Origin: Zizania palustris | Lineage: Eukaryota > Streptophyta > Magnoliopsida > Poales > Poaceae | NCBI GenBank assembly: GCA_019279435.1 | Contig: JAAALK010000289.1 | Location: 85,591,023 to 85,655,022 of the forward strand | Direction of reading: 5' to 3' | Length of the DNA stretch: 64,000 nt | Shown here: positions 22,120 through 32,034 of the stretch, in pieces | Numbering within the stretch: the stretch's first letter is position 1 | How the letters are laid out: each line of letters opens with the position of its first letter | Program-made: the position numbers and the translations under genes | The notes under the pieces: generated by a model | Told to the model about the DNA's origin: nothing | What the model saw: the letters and a program-made list of their open reading frames with translations, nothing else | Database searches by the model: none

Positions 22120-23159
22120 AAAGCGTCGCAAATAATTAACCTTGCCTAGCAATTTCTGCACATCTTTCTTACATGTCGGCGCTACACATCCTCTAATTTT
22201 CTAAAGCCTCTTGGATCAATTTCAATGCCTCTTTCATGAATCATGAATCCCAAGAACTCACCCGCCAACACACCAAAAGCACATTTGAGCGGGTTCATTT
22301 TTAAGCCATACTGGCACATTCTTTCGAAAGCAACTCTCAAATCGGCGAGGTGGTTGTCCATAGCATCTGATTTGACCACAACATCATCTATATAAACTTC
22401 TAACATAACCCCTAGCAAGTCATGAAAGATTAACTTCATGGCACGGTTGTATGCGGCGCCAGCATTCTTTAAACCAAATGTCATTACTACCCACTCAAAC
22501 AAACTAACAAAACCTGGGCAGCGAAAAGCCGTTCTAAAAATGTCTTCTTCGACCATAAAGATTTGATTATAACTAGTGTTGTCGTCAAGAAAACTTAGTA
22601 CCTTATGTCCCGAGGCATCGTTGATCAACATCTCGGCTATCGGCATGGGATACTCATCTTTCGGAGTAGCCTTGTTCAAATCCCTGAAATCGTCGCAGAT
22701 GCAGATCTTGCCACTCTCTTTCTTCTCGACAGGCACGATGTTAGCGACCCATTCCGCGTACCTGCATGGCCTAATAAAACCTGCTGCTAATAGACGTTCA
22801 ATCTCCTCTTTAACTCAGTCATAGATGGCCGAATTGAAGCAGCGTGACGACTGTTTATAAGGCCTAAATCCGGGTTTGATGGGGAGCCGATGGTCAACAA
22901 GCTCTTGGCTTAGCCCAGGCATCTCGCTGTAATCCCATGCGAAGCAATCAACATATGATCGAAGAAATTTTATTACTTCGGCCTTTACATCATTATTTAG
23001 ATTCTGATTTACAAACGTTGGCCTTGGAACACTACCATCTCCTATGTCTGCTTGTTTTAAAGGATCAGCCGATGATAAGCCTTGACCTAATTTCTCTACT
23101 TGGCTAAAATCTTCGATAGCTTCAACGATACTGTCTTGAGAAGACTGATATTGCTCCAC
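22120..23159 (-). pseudogene. Reverse transcriptase of gypsy A
   Basis: The N-terminal part (23159-22815) includes VKAEVIKFLRSYVDCFAW, HRLPIKPGFRPYKQ. A stop (Q to TAG type) near 22817 precedes 22736-22182 with the fingers and palm: DFRDLNKATPKDEYPMP, VLSFLDDNTSYNQI, FEWVVMTFGLKNAGAAY and the catalytic MLEVYIDDVVVKSD. The thumb region GFMIHERGIEIDP is followed by a frameshift into the connection. It would synthesise element cDNA; stops and shifts make it inactive. Confidence 0.87.
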
Positions 23160-23199
23160 GCGAGACTTTAGCCAGTCAAGATTAGCGCTACATATTCTC

Positions 23200-24375
23200 C
23201 TATCTTAGACACAACCGAGCCACACCGGCCAGCTTCACGGAAATAGGAACGAACCTCCCCTCTGATATGTTGAAAATGTCATAATCCGAGAGGTCCCGTC
23301 CCGACAAACACTCTATCTCATCATGGGTGGTCTCGCCGGATGCATCGGCCAAACTAACATGGGCTGATGTATCGGCGTACACTATCTCAACTTCGTCGCC
23401 ATTCCATTGCATGAGGCGCTGATGCAAGGTGGATGGCACACACTGATTTGCATGGATCCAGTCACGCCCAAGCAATACATTATAGTTACCCTGTACGTCG
23501 ACGACGAAGAAAGCAATAGGTAGCATCTTGTTTCCCACCATCAGTTCCAGGGACAATACCCCCATGTATTCCGTCGTGTCGCCATTGAAGCTGTTGAGGG
23601 AGATGTTGGTTTTCTTCAGGTCATCTTCATCTTTGTCGAGCTTCCTTAGAAGGGAGTACGGCATTAGGTTCACGGTGGTGCCACCATCGACAAGCATCTT
23701 CGTGATGGGCTTCCCGTCGATGTGCCCTCTTATGTAGAGGGGTCTCAGGTGACGGTTCGTATCTACGGGCTTCTCGAATACGGTGTCTCGCGGGCCGAGG
23801 TCTAACTGAGCGACCCCAGCCTCCTCCTGCAGTGGAGCGAACTCAAAAGGCAACATGACGATGCTGAATTCCATCGCTTGAGGAGCAAGCCCCTCGGAGA
23901 CGGGAGTGTAGTCATCGTCGAGTAAATCATCTTCATCGGAGATAACAACGGGAGCTGAGTCATTGACTATGACCAGACTGGGTCTCCAGACTTTCTTCAT
24001 GGTGGGCCGAGGACGGATTTCCTCAAAAAGTGTGTCCAGTGCCTCCTCAGCCTTCTCTTCTCGTATCTCCTGTGTGCGCAAACATTGCAACCCGCTCTTT
24101 TGTGACTTGGACATCCCTGAGGGTGCCCATGATGGCTGAGGACGGGTGTCGGGTGCCACGGTCTTGCTTCTAACATTTTTAGCCGAAGGGGACTTGCTTG
24201 TGTCGGCCTCGATCACCTTGCGTTTGTCATGAAAGGTCTCCTGCTCCTGATCGGTCGGACCGGCCATGGCGGGCCGGTCAGACCAGTCTGTGCCGAAAAC
24301 CGTCGTAAGACCGGTCGGACCGGCCATAGTAGGCCGGTTAGACCGAGCTTCGGCCGAGTCTTCGCGCATTCCCAT
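23200..24375 (-). pseudogene. Aspartic protease region of gypsy A (391 codons open)
   Basis: This is the longest uninterrupted frame of element A. It has a variable N-terminal part with repeats of the type RPAMAGPT encoded by CGGTCGGACCGGCC palindromes. Then come an acidic stretch (DEDDLLDDDYTPVSEGL) and the retropepsin domain with the active-site MLVDGGTTVNLMPYSLL and the second strand VQGNYNVLLGRDWIHAN. A conserved tail (ECLSGRDLSDYDI) follows. This unit is open, but its neighbours are broken. It would cleave the Gag-Pol precursor. Confidence 0.83.
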
Positions 24376-25844
24376 TGGGGCATCCTTCAGGATTGGGACC
24401 TCCTGGGATCCAGCCCTGATGACTATAGCCTCCGAGGCATCTCCACATTCACCCCTTCCGGCGACATCTCGTGGAGCCCGGTTCTAGGGCACTATGGACA
24501 GGCGATGAACAATGTTGTTATCCTGTGCCAGAGTGTAAGTGTTCATAGACGAACATTGCACGAAGTTCTCCAGTGGTGGTGGCCAAGCCAGAGCCATCGT
24601 CCAGCAGTAGGGCGGCGGCATCGGAGGCTCTAGCGGCCTCGTCCACTCAGTGTCGAACCCGTTGGCTAGTTGGGAGTCCAGCCACGTCAATGGTACCTCG
24701 GACCAGACCAACGAGGGGCCTTCCAAGCCGGAGGTAAATTTGCCCATGGCGGAGGCGGGCCCAGCCACTAGAGGTCGAGTCCCTCCGGAGGCTAAAAACC
24801 ACTCGAAGAAGGTGGGTTTGGCCACCGAGGCTCGAAGCCTCCTGGAAACAGGGGCCAAGCTAGAGGAGGGTTTGGCCAATGAGGTCCAAACCCTATTGGA
24901 GGTTGGGACCAACCCGGAGGGGGGTTTGACCACTGAGGTCCGAACTCAATACTCATGAGGCTCGTCCTCTTAGGGGGCTTCGACCATCCTGAAGCCCGTG
25001 AGCGAACACCTTTTTTCTCGGACCTTCGGTGGTGCTTGTCCAAGAGCATTTTGTACGTCACCTTCGGCCTTCTGCGATGTTTGGACGAAGATGATGACTT
25101 AATATTTTCTTTCCACACTCCTACCTCCGGATTCTTTGGTACAAGTGTGCATGCGCGAGCGACTCCTATGATGATCGCCTTTCCCTTAGCTGACTTAGCC
25201 TGCTCTGGCCGAATCAACACCTTCCTTCCTTCTAGATCGACGTTTTTCATGGGGAAAGGGTCTTTGTCTAATTTCATTTTTGGATTTTCTTCTATTTTCA
25301 ATCGTCCTTCCTCTATGGCTGATTGTACCTGTCAACAAAAAACGTTGCAATCGTTAGTGTAGTGAGAATGTGAATCATGCCACTTACAGTAGGGACGCTT
25401 TTTTAACTCATCGGCGGATGACATGACTTTCCCTTTCGGCAGCCGTAGAAGTTGATTTTTTAATAGGAAATCAAATATCTTATCACATTTAGTTACATCG
25501 AATGAATATCTAACTTCATTAGGCCGACTCTTAGAGGGAGATGGCCGCAATTCAGAGCAAGTGACGTGCTTAGACTTCGTGCTCCAAGTCCATTCGGCCG
25601 TGTATGTATTGGCCGAATCTTCTTCCTTCTCGAATCCTTCCTCGTCGGAGTGTTCCATAGTGTGGATCTCAGCCCTTGGTTTGTTAAAAGTTTTAACAAA
25701 TTTTCTATCTTTGGCCCGGCCTTCCTGGACAAGAGCCCGTTGCAATACCTGGCTAACTTTCAAGAGGTTTTGATTTTCCATACGCTCCTTAATTTCTACC
25801 CGTAGGCCATTGCATACTAGATCTGCTAGATCCCTTTCTGATAT
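24376..25844 (-). pseudogene. gag of gypsy A, C-terminal part (left of CACTA-1)
   Basis: The segment 25844-25332 continues the gag capsid domain from the other side of CACTA-1: RDLADLVCNGLRVEIKERM, KFVKTFNKPRAEIHTMEHSD, DKIFDFLLKNQLLRLPKG, then a knuckle-like YCKWHDSHSHYTNDCN. Next, 25301-24640 encodes KVLIRPEQAKSAKGKAI, a basic stretch, and several peptide units like FGPQWPNPP. Those units make a variable linker before the protease. Frames shift at about 25330 and 24930. The open frame 26021-25332 includes CACTA-1 terminal sequence in its first 60 codons. Confidence 0.8.
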
Positions 25845-25849
25845 CACTA

Positions 25850-26145
25850 CAACAATCCAGGCAACTTCCGTCGGCCAAAGCCGACGGAAGTTAGCCCTTT
25901 CCCGACGGAAGAAGCTAACTTCCGTCGGCAAAAGGCTAACTTCCATCGGCAAAAGGCTAACTTCCGTCGGCTTTTGGCCGACAGAAGTGAGTACACGGAA
26001 GTTAGTGCCGAACTCTGCCACATTAGCAGAGGGGCGCTAACTTCCGTCAGCTTTGGCCCTAGCCGACGGAAGTTAGCCTTTCTGCCCACGTGGCCGAAAC
26101 CAGCTAACTTCCGTCGGCTATGGTAAAAGCCGACGAAAGTTAGCT
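25850..26145. repeat. Left subterminal repeat array of CACTA-1
   Basis: At least ten copies of TAACTTCCGTCGGC or its complement lie here, several paired as hairpins (for example around 25870-25890 and 26050-26070). Such arrays bind the TnpA-type protein in well-studied CACTA elements. The array at 31770-32010 mirrors it. Confidence 0.85.
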
Positions 26146-26179
26146 GGTATTTTTTTTGTTTTTTGCTGGTTCCCCTACT

Positions 26180-26435
26180 CACACTCACATCCGACCACAA
26201 TTTCAATCACATTCACAATACACATCTAAATTCACATTTCACATCCAAAATCACATTCAAACTTCACATATAACATCCAAAATCACATCTCACATCCAAA
26301 ACTTCACACATCACATCCAAAATCACATAACACAACTTAATTCACATTCAAAGTCACAATACACATCCGCATTCACATATACAATTCAAATTCACATACA
26401 AAGTCACATAACACATCGAAACACATCCATACTCA
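26180..26435. repeat. CACATCCAAAATCACATTC-type degenerate repeat
   Basis: About 250 bp of A/C-rich sequence in which CACATyCAAA/CACATTCA units recur. It lies just beyond the 3' end of the transposase_24-type gene, so it may be its 3' untranslated region. Confidence 0.6.
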
Positions 26436-26439
26436 CTGA

Positions 26440-28869
26440 TCACCCACATTTGGGTTGTGGGTGCCGCCGCTGCCTCCCGCTTCACCCACATTTGGGTCGT
26501 GGGTGCCGCCGCTGCCTCCCGCTTCATCCACATTTGCCCAAGAGGCTCCATCCTGGCCAGGCGTACGGAAAGTCTGAAGAAATAAACAAAATTAGAGAAC
26601 GAATTAACTCAACTACTCTTCTAAACACTAACTTAAGTATCTGAAGTAACGATATGTTAGGAGGTACCTCAGGTGATGTAGAATATAATGGTGGTGGCAG
26701 GGGAGGTAGTGGTTGGAAATTGGACATGTCAAATCCACCATGCTGCTGGGCTAGTTGCTACACATGTTGTAATGTAATCGATTAGTTCTAAACCTATTTC
26801 TGAATACTTTTTAACTACAACACTCCAAACTAAACTTACTTGGATCATCGCCTGCTGTTGTGCTAAGCAGGCGATATAGTACTCGTCGCACCGCCTCATT
26901 TCCTGCCTCATTTCCTCCCTCACCCGAACCACCTCTGGGGTTTCTGAAGAGCGACGACGGCTAGAGCCAACTCCGACGGAGCTCTGCGACGACTGAGCTA
27001 ACTTCTGAGCTCTCACCGCTCTCGAGTCAATAACTCCATTGAACATGGAGTACCAGCAACATTGAATGAGTTAGTTACCATCACAATACCATACACAAAA
27101 CATTAATAAAAACATTGTCTCACCGTCCATGGCTTTTGCCACCTCCGCTAGAGTACACGGCCATTTGGTCGACAGGTTCTCTCCGCCAATCATAGTCCTC
27201 TCCATGGAGTCGAACCATGTGTTCACCATACTGCGCCTGCAAAAAACATGTTCGATTAGCTAGACGCAGAAAAATGAAATTACGTAAACTCTTAATAACA
27301 TCTCACCAAATGGTCTGTGGCTGTCTGGCTACACAAGACATCTGGCTGTGTAGGATCGCTTCCTTTGTGACCAGAGGTATACACCTCTATGTCACTTGGC
27401 ACGTTGCCAGATGTCGCTTCCTGTACATTAGAAATGAGTTAGTCACATTACAATGTATCTATAGCTAGAGAGTGACAGAAGGAGGTCTTACCATGCATTT
27501 ACAGTGGCGAATATGTCCGTCGGCACCATATCTGTGCTTCGGATCCATCCCGCGGCATTGTCTTTTCTGCTCGGAAGTCTTCTTAAATGCGGCTGAAGAC
27601 CAAATCTTGCAGAATTCGAAATATGCGTCCTCGCGGTTTGCAAACCACGGAATCCTCACCTGAACAGAGATGCTATTTGTATTATATGACAACAAATCTC
27701 AACAATCGAAAATTTAAAAAGTTAGAATTGTTTACCGAACGGTATTCTTCTTCAGTCAAATAGATTGACGATGAGCCCGTCGCCTTGCTCATTCGTTGCC
27801 CTAGCTTCTCCTTGTAGTAAGCATTGTTCGCTTGAATGCGGGCATACGAAATGGCGTCCTTCACCACCTTATGTGCATTGTTGTTGAAGACTTGAAGGAC
27901 ATGGTTATGGTGATTGCCGACTTCTGGCAAGCAAAAGCGCAACTGCAAAAGTCATGATTAGTAAAGTGTTGTAACTCGAAAAGCCTAAAAGAAGATTGAA
28001 AAAACACATGCATACCAGAAGTCATGAGACACCACCCCCTGAGCAGTTCCGTGGCGCCCGTCAGGAGCAAACCGGTACTGGTCCCATGTCTGGCATAGAA
28101 CCCGCTCACCGGTCAGCATTGTCAGCACCACTGGGTAGTGCAGACGACACAGGTTACCCAATATCTAGTTAACCTGCCTGACCCTCGAATTGCCGTCAAA
28201 CTGAGAGTCAATCCAAGATCTAGAAATACATAATAAATAAAGTCAGTTTAGTGAAAGAAATTTTTTGAAAAAAAAGCAAAACAACAGAAGAGTATTACAC
28301 TTACCCGTCACCTACAGGCGTAATCTCGATCTTGGCTCCACCGGAAGAGACTACTGGTGGGGCGACCAGGTGGCTCGTCCTAAAAGATACTGAGGACCTG
28401 CCGGCAGCCTCAGCCCCTTCCTCCTGACCCGCACCCTCCGGGAGATCCCCTGCCCCGCACTACCCTCCGGGTCATCCCCTGCCCCACACCCTCTGGGTCA
28501 TCCCTCTGTGCCGCACACTCTGGGACATCCCCCTCCTGCCTCCCACCCACCGGATGATCCTCGTGACCCACACTCTCTAAGTGTTCTTCCTCCTACAAAA
28601 TAGTATTGAAACAATTAGTAATAGTTTAGAACTGGCATAAAAAACAATCTGAAAGTTACCTCATCATCTAGTTGAAATGCAATAGGCCGACCAATTAATG
28701 TCGGATCTATGCGTCTCAGGAGCTGCTCTTGACGACGTCTGTTTGACGAAGAGGAACTACCCTGGAATAGGGTGTCCTCCTGACTCGTCGGTGTACTCGC
28801 CGGAGTACTCGCCGATGAACTCCCCAAGCGGAAGAGCTTCCTCGTGACACTCCTCACCTTTTTCGACAT
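26440..28869 (-). pseudogene. Transposase_24-type (Ptta/En-Spm) gene of CACTA-1, about ten exons
   Basis: Exon-sized open pieces occur in order on the minus strand. They are MSKKVRSVTRKLFRLG (28869-28660), a Gly/Pro-rich repeat exon (28590-28310), and SWIDSQFDGNSRVRQV...NLCRLHYPVVL...FAPDGRHGTAQGVV (28220-28030). Then LRFCLPEVGNHHNHVLQ...YRSV (27945-27735), FANREDAYFEFCKIWSSAAF (27660-27490), TWFDSMERTMIGGENL (27240-27125), a charged exon (27046-26840) and C-terminal pieces with a duplicated GGTHxPNVG (26573-26440). Pieces are bounded by plausible GT/AG sites. The middle exons match the plant En/Spm transposase_24 domain. An in-frame stop in the 28200 exon argues for decay. Confidence 0.68.
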
Positions 28870-29021
28870 CCTATTCAAAACGCTATTAGTAAAGAAGGTT
28901 TGTACATATGAAAAAACATGTAATATGAAGTATATTGCATATGCATGTATGAAAACAATTACTTGTCAATTATCATCAAAATCAGGATCAATTTGTCCTT
29001 TTCTCCCCAAAGCACGCCATG

Positions 29022-30161
29022 TTACTTTTTCTTCTTATGTTGGTGTCTCCTTTTCTCGGGAACTACCACATCATTAGAATCACCGAGAAAAGAATCTGTC
29101 GACGATTCTGACTCTACATTAAACGAAGTCGGCAATTCATCATCTTGGTAAACCTCATCGACCTCTTCAACCTCCAATTGATAAGCGCCATCACTAGGGG
29201 TGTGTAGACGTTCCCGAGGATTCACTTTGTAGACTACCCACCAAGCACTTAGTTTTTCACATGGGTACGACATATAATACACCTGCTCGACTTGGTGAGC
29301 AAGGACAAAATTTTCGCAACCAGATAATCGTTCCGCGTGTTTGACTTCAACCATCCCAAATTGGTTTTCACGAGTACCATGTTTAGGGTCGAACCAATCA
29401 CAATCGAAGAAGACTACTTTAATCTCCTTATTCCTGGCAAATTTGTACTCGATTATATTTTTGATGATTCCATAATACATAGTTTCGTGTACTTGTCCAT
29501 CAACGACCCTTGTAACAACTCCAGTATTAGTTTTTGCCGCTAGAGGTCGATATGCTTCAAAAATAGTTGAACGGAAGCGGAAACCATTAACATCATAGCG
29601 ACCGTAACTTTTGGCACTAATACTCCCGTAAGAGAGCTGTCGCAAGTCTATATGTACATTGTTTGAAAATGCAAACTTTGACTTAATAGCCATAATACGA
29701 GTCACGAAAGCGAGAACGCTTATGGTGGTGTGCTCATGCAATGGCTCTTCTGAAGCTCGAAGGATGTCGAAAAACTTTTGAACCTCCGGTGTTGGAGGAT
29801 CCTCGGGGTTTGATTCAAACTCCGGTGGTATAGCATCAACCATCTCATCCATCCTATCGTCAACAACGCTATCATCTTCTTCTTCCACTACTAATACCGT
29901 TTTTTCACGGCCTGTCTCACCATGAAAAGACAAAACTTCATAACCTGGCACGAAACCATATTTGCAAATATGCAATGACAACGTCCTCTTGTCTTGCCAA
30001 TGAGAATTTCTGCACTTCATGCATGGGCACCTCGCGCCAGTGTTTGTTGTCAAAGCGAATGCACGATCAACAAATTTCTCAGCGTTGATTACCCACTCCA
30101 TCGTGTGAGCTCCACTTTTCATCCAACCACTATACATCCACCATCGGTCGTCCTCAGCCAT
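29022..30161 (-). CDS. CACTA-1 TnpD-like protein lacking the catalytic core
   Basis: One frame of about 380 codons is open from MAEDDRWWMYSGW. An upstream ATG at 30185 is in frame, but 30161 fits the family start. Residues 1-90 are the transposase-associated domain (WMYSGWMKSG, CPCMKC, HICKYGFVPGYEVLSFHGE). An acidic stretch and the conserved lead-in ITRIMAIKSKFAFSN follow. The sequence then jumps directly to the C-terminal DUF4216 region (LRQLSYGSISAKSYGRYDVN, KVVFFDCDWFDP, EQVYYMSYPCEKLSAWWVV) and a basic tail. The several-hundred-residue Tnp2 catalytic domain that normally lies between is absent, with the frame kept. It may be a real product with DNA-binding or regulatory roles but no transposase activity. 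Confidence 0.78.
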   Translation of the reverse strand: MAEDDRWWMYSGWMKSGAHTMEWVINAEKFVDRAFALTTNTGARCPCMKCRNSHWQDKRTLSLHICKYGFVPGYEVLSFHGETGREKTVLVVEEEDDSVVDDRMDEMVDAIPPEFESNPEDPPTPEVQKFFDILRASEEPLHEHTTISVLAFVTRIMAIKSKFAFSNNVHIDLRQLSYGSISAKSYGRYDVNGFRFRSTIFEAYRPLAAKTNTGVVTRVVDGQVHETMYYGIIKNIIEYKFARNKEIKVVFFDCDWFDPKHGTRENQFGMVEVKHAERLSGCENFVLAHQVEQVYYMSYPCEKLSAWWVVYKVNPRERLHTPSDGAYQLEVEEVDEVYQDDELPTSFNVESESSTDSFLGDSNDVVVPEKRRHQHKKKK

Positions 30162-30229
30162 TCTATAGGAAAAACATTCATTCAATCAATAATGCATCAT
30201 GCATAAGTACCACGGGCCTATGTCTATAG

Positions 30230-30655
30230 CATGGTTGTCATGGCGCCCCGGCGAACCCAGTCGCCAGCGAACCGACTGGACGCCTAGGCACCTATGCGGG
30301 CGCCTAGGCATCACCTAGGCGACCAAAAATTGGCATAGCATACAGGATAACAGGATTCACGCACGGCCCAGAAGATCAGGCCCAACTCCCCGCACCCTAC
30401 ACGCATGGCCCAGAAGATTCACGCATTGCCTGCTTGCTGCTACTGCTGCGGCGAGGGAGCAGGGGAGGGGGAAGCAGACAACGGAGGGGAAGCAGAGCCC
30501 GTGGCCGGCGGCGCAAGGGGAAGCAGAGCCCGTGGCCGGCGGCGCAAGGGATAGAGGCAGGCGGCGGCGCAACTCGCAAGGGGAGGGGAAGTAGTGGTGG
30601 CCGGGATGCCTAGTCGGCGCCTAGGCGTCGCCCAGGCGACGCCATGACAACCATG
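30230..30655. mobile_element. hAT-like MITE inside CACTA-1 (426 bp)
   Basis: Terminal inverted repeats CATGGTTGTCATGGCG and its complement bound a non-coding, GC-rich insert. It is flanked by an exact 8-bp duplication, GTCTATAG (30222-30229 and 30656-30663). An 8-bp duplication is typical of hAT elements. Inside the ends, CGCCTAGGCG-type palindromes (GCCTAGGCACC, CACCTAGGCGACC) recur. Reading frames here are GC-rich artefacts. Confidence 0.9.
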
Positions 30656-30667
30656 GTCTATAGGAAA

Positions 30668-30908
30668 AGATAGGTCCTAAACCCACCCAAGAGTGACCGA
30701 CAAAACGTGGTATTTATGATGAGCCATGAGTCCGAACGAAATTTCAGCAGCATAACCCCGCTGTTCTCCAATTGCACGCCTGATAGTGGTGCAATGGAGA
30801 ACAACAAGGTTATGTTACTGAAATCCCATTCGGACTCATGACTCATCACAAAACCACGCTCTGTCGCCCACTCCGAGGCTGTCCAAAAAGGGACAGTTTT
30901 GGACCTAC
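30668..30908. repeat. Long imperfect inverted repeat (about 240 bp hairpin)
   Basis: The left arm 30668-30777 pairs with 30788-30908 around a loop of about ten bases. The inner 80 bp pair best (ATGATGAGCCATGAGTCCGAA against TTCGGACTCATGACTCATCA). It lies upstream of the TnpD-like gene. It may be a small MITE or a hairpin that feeds small RNAs. Confidence 0.85.
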
Positions 30909-30935
30909 ACATCTCACACGCATGACACGTGTGAG

Positions 30936-31335
30936 ACATGTTGGTCCGAAACGGGTGACGCATAGGTTTCGTTACACTATCTACGTTGTTTTCAAATAAA
31001 AAATTGCATACAAAAAGAAGTATATATAATAAAGTATATAATGATATAATATTAATCACCCAATGAAATCATGCATAATTTATACATACTATCACAACAT
31101 ATATTGCATATGAAAAAAGAATATCGCATATAAAACAAGATTCATACTATCATTCAACATTTCCTCCCTATACACGTCTATTAGAATAATCCATGTCAAA
31201 TATTTAATTTATCAATTGACAAAATTTAATCCATATCTATCTATACGTCTCTACCAATTCAATTTACCAATGAAACAATTCACAAATAAAAAGTGAAAAA
31301 ATTCGTAAAGCGGTGAAAAAAATACTTTGTGATTT
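30936..31335. other. AT-rich non-coding region upstream of the CACTA-1 genes
   Basis: I see no gene. Poly-A/T-rich sequence with ATATATAATAAAG tracts lies between the hairpin and the GC-rich block. Confidence 0.5.
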
Positions 31336-31339
31336 GCGT

Positions 31340-31735
31340 AGGCCGGCGGACGGTGACGGCTCGCGGTGGTCGGATCGGGGACGGCAGTCGGGACGGGTGG
31401 CGCGGGCCGGGCAACGGCGTTGGAGACGGCGGTGTGGCGGACGGCGGTGCTGGCAGGAGGCGAGCGTCAGACGGCCGGGCGGCGGCGCGTGCGCGCGGGA
31501 GGCGGCGAGGGCGGGCGGCGGTGGCGAGGGCGGGCGGGCGGCGGCCCGAGGCGGGCGGCGGCGCGCGCGTGCACACGGGAGGCGGTGAGGGCGGCACGGG
31601 CGGGAGGCGGCGAGCGTGGGCCGGAGGCAGCGCGGGCCAGAGGCGGGAAGCGGCGAGGGCGGGCGGCGACAACACAGGCGGGAGGCGGCGGCGCGGGCTG
31701 GGCTCGGGAGGCTGCGGCGTGGGCACGTACAGGGA
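31340..31735. repeat. GC-rich minisatellite (GGCGGCGAGGGCGGGCGGCGG units)
   Basis: About 400 bp of G-rich plus-strand sequence with irregular GGCGGCG, GCGGGCGG and GGGAGGCGG units. It is open in several frames at once, with products that are almost all Arg, Gly, Ala and Pro. I therefore read it as a repeat rather than a gene. It holds the same place, near the right terminus, as the minisatellite in CACTA-2. Confidence 0.85.
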
Positions 31736-31778
31736 GTTAGGTCTCCCTGTACGCGCGCGTGGTTGGGGGAAAAGGCCG

Positions 31779-31849
31779 CTAACTTCCGTCGGCCAGCATT
31801 AAAGCTGACGGAAGTTCCGTCAGCTTTAATGCTGGCCGACGGAAGTTAG
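31779..31849. repeat. Perfect 71-bp palindrome in the right subterminal region
   Basis: The 35-bp arms (31779-31813 and 31815-31849) are exact reverse complements with a single G between them. Each arm contains the subterminal unit TAACTTCCGTCGGC. Confidence 0.95.
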
Positions 31850-32034
31850 GGGATCCGATTGGCCGCGGAAAAATCCCTGCTAACTTCCGTCGGCCACTGT
31901 CAGAAGCCGACGGAAGTTAAGTTAACTTCCGTCGGCCTCCAGGAGCCGACGAAAGTTATTTAACTTCCGTCGTCTTTCCCAAAAGCCGACGGAAGTTAAA
32001 TTGGCCGACGAAAATGTTCTGTTTTGTTGTAGTG

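Larger units (their letters stand above)
25845..32034 (-). mobile_element. CACTA element CACTA-1, complete ends (6190 bp)
   Basis: Terminal inverted repeats start CACTACAACAA at 25845 and, inverted, end at 32034. The 3-bp duplication TAT flanks it (25842-25844 and 32035-32037). Subterminal arrays of GCCGACGGAAGTTA in both orientations fill 25860-26140 and 31770-32010. Two minus-strand transcription units remain: a transposase-associated/DUF4216 gene and a transposase_24-type gene. The catalytic Tnp2 core is missing, so the element is non-autonomous. It sits inside gypsy A gag and itself carries a hAT-like MITE. Confidence 0.95.

Noticed and set aside
26180..26435. Array of short repeats resembling a CRISPR
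   Set aside because: Units are degenerate, without constant repeats or unique spacers, and the genome is a plant.
31280..31802. Overlapping frames of 90-157 codons on both strands
   Set aside because: Same cause: GC-rich repeat in CACTA-1 with no codon structure or domain.
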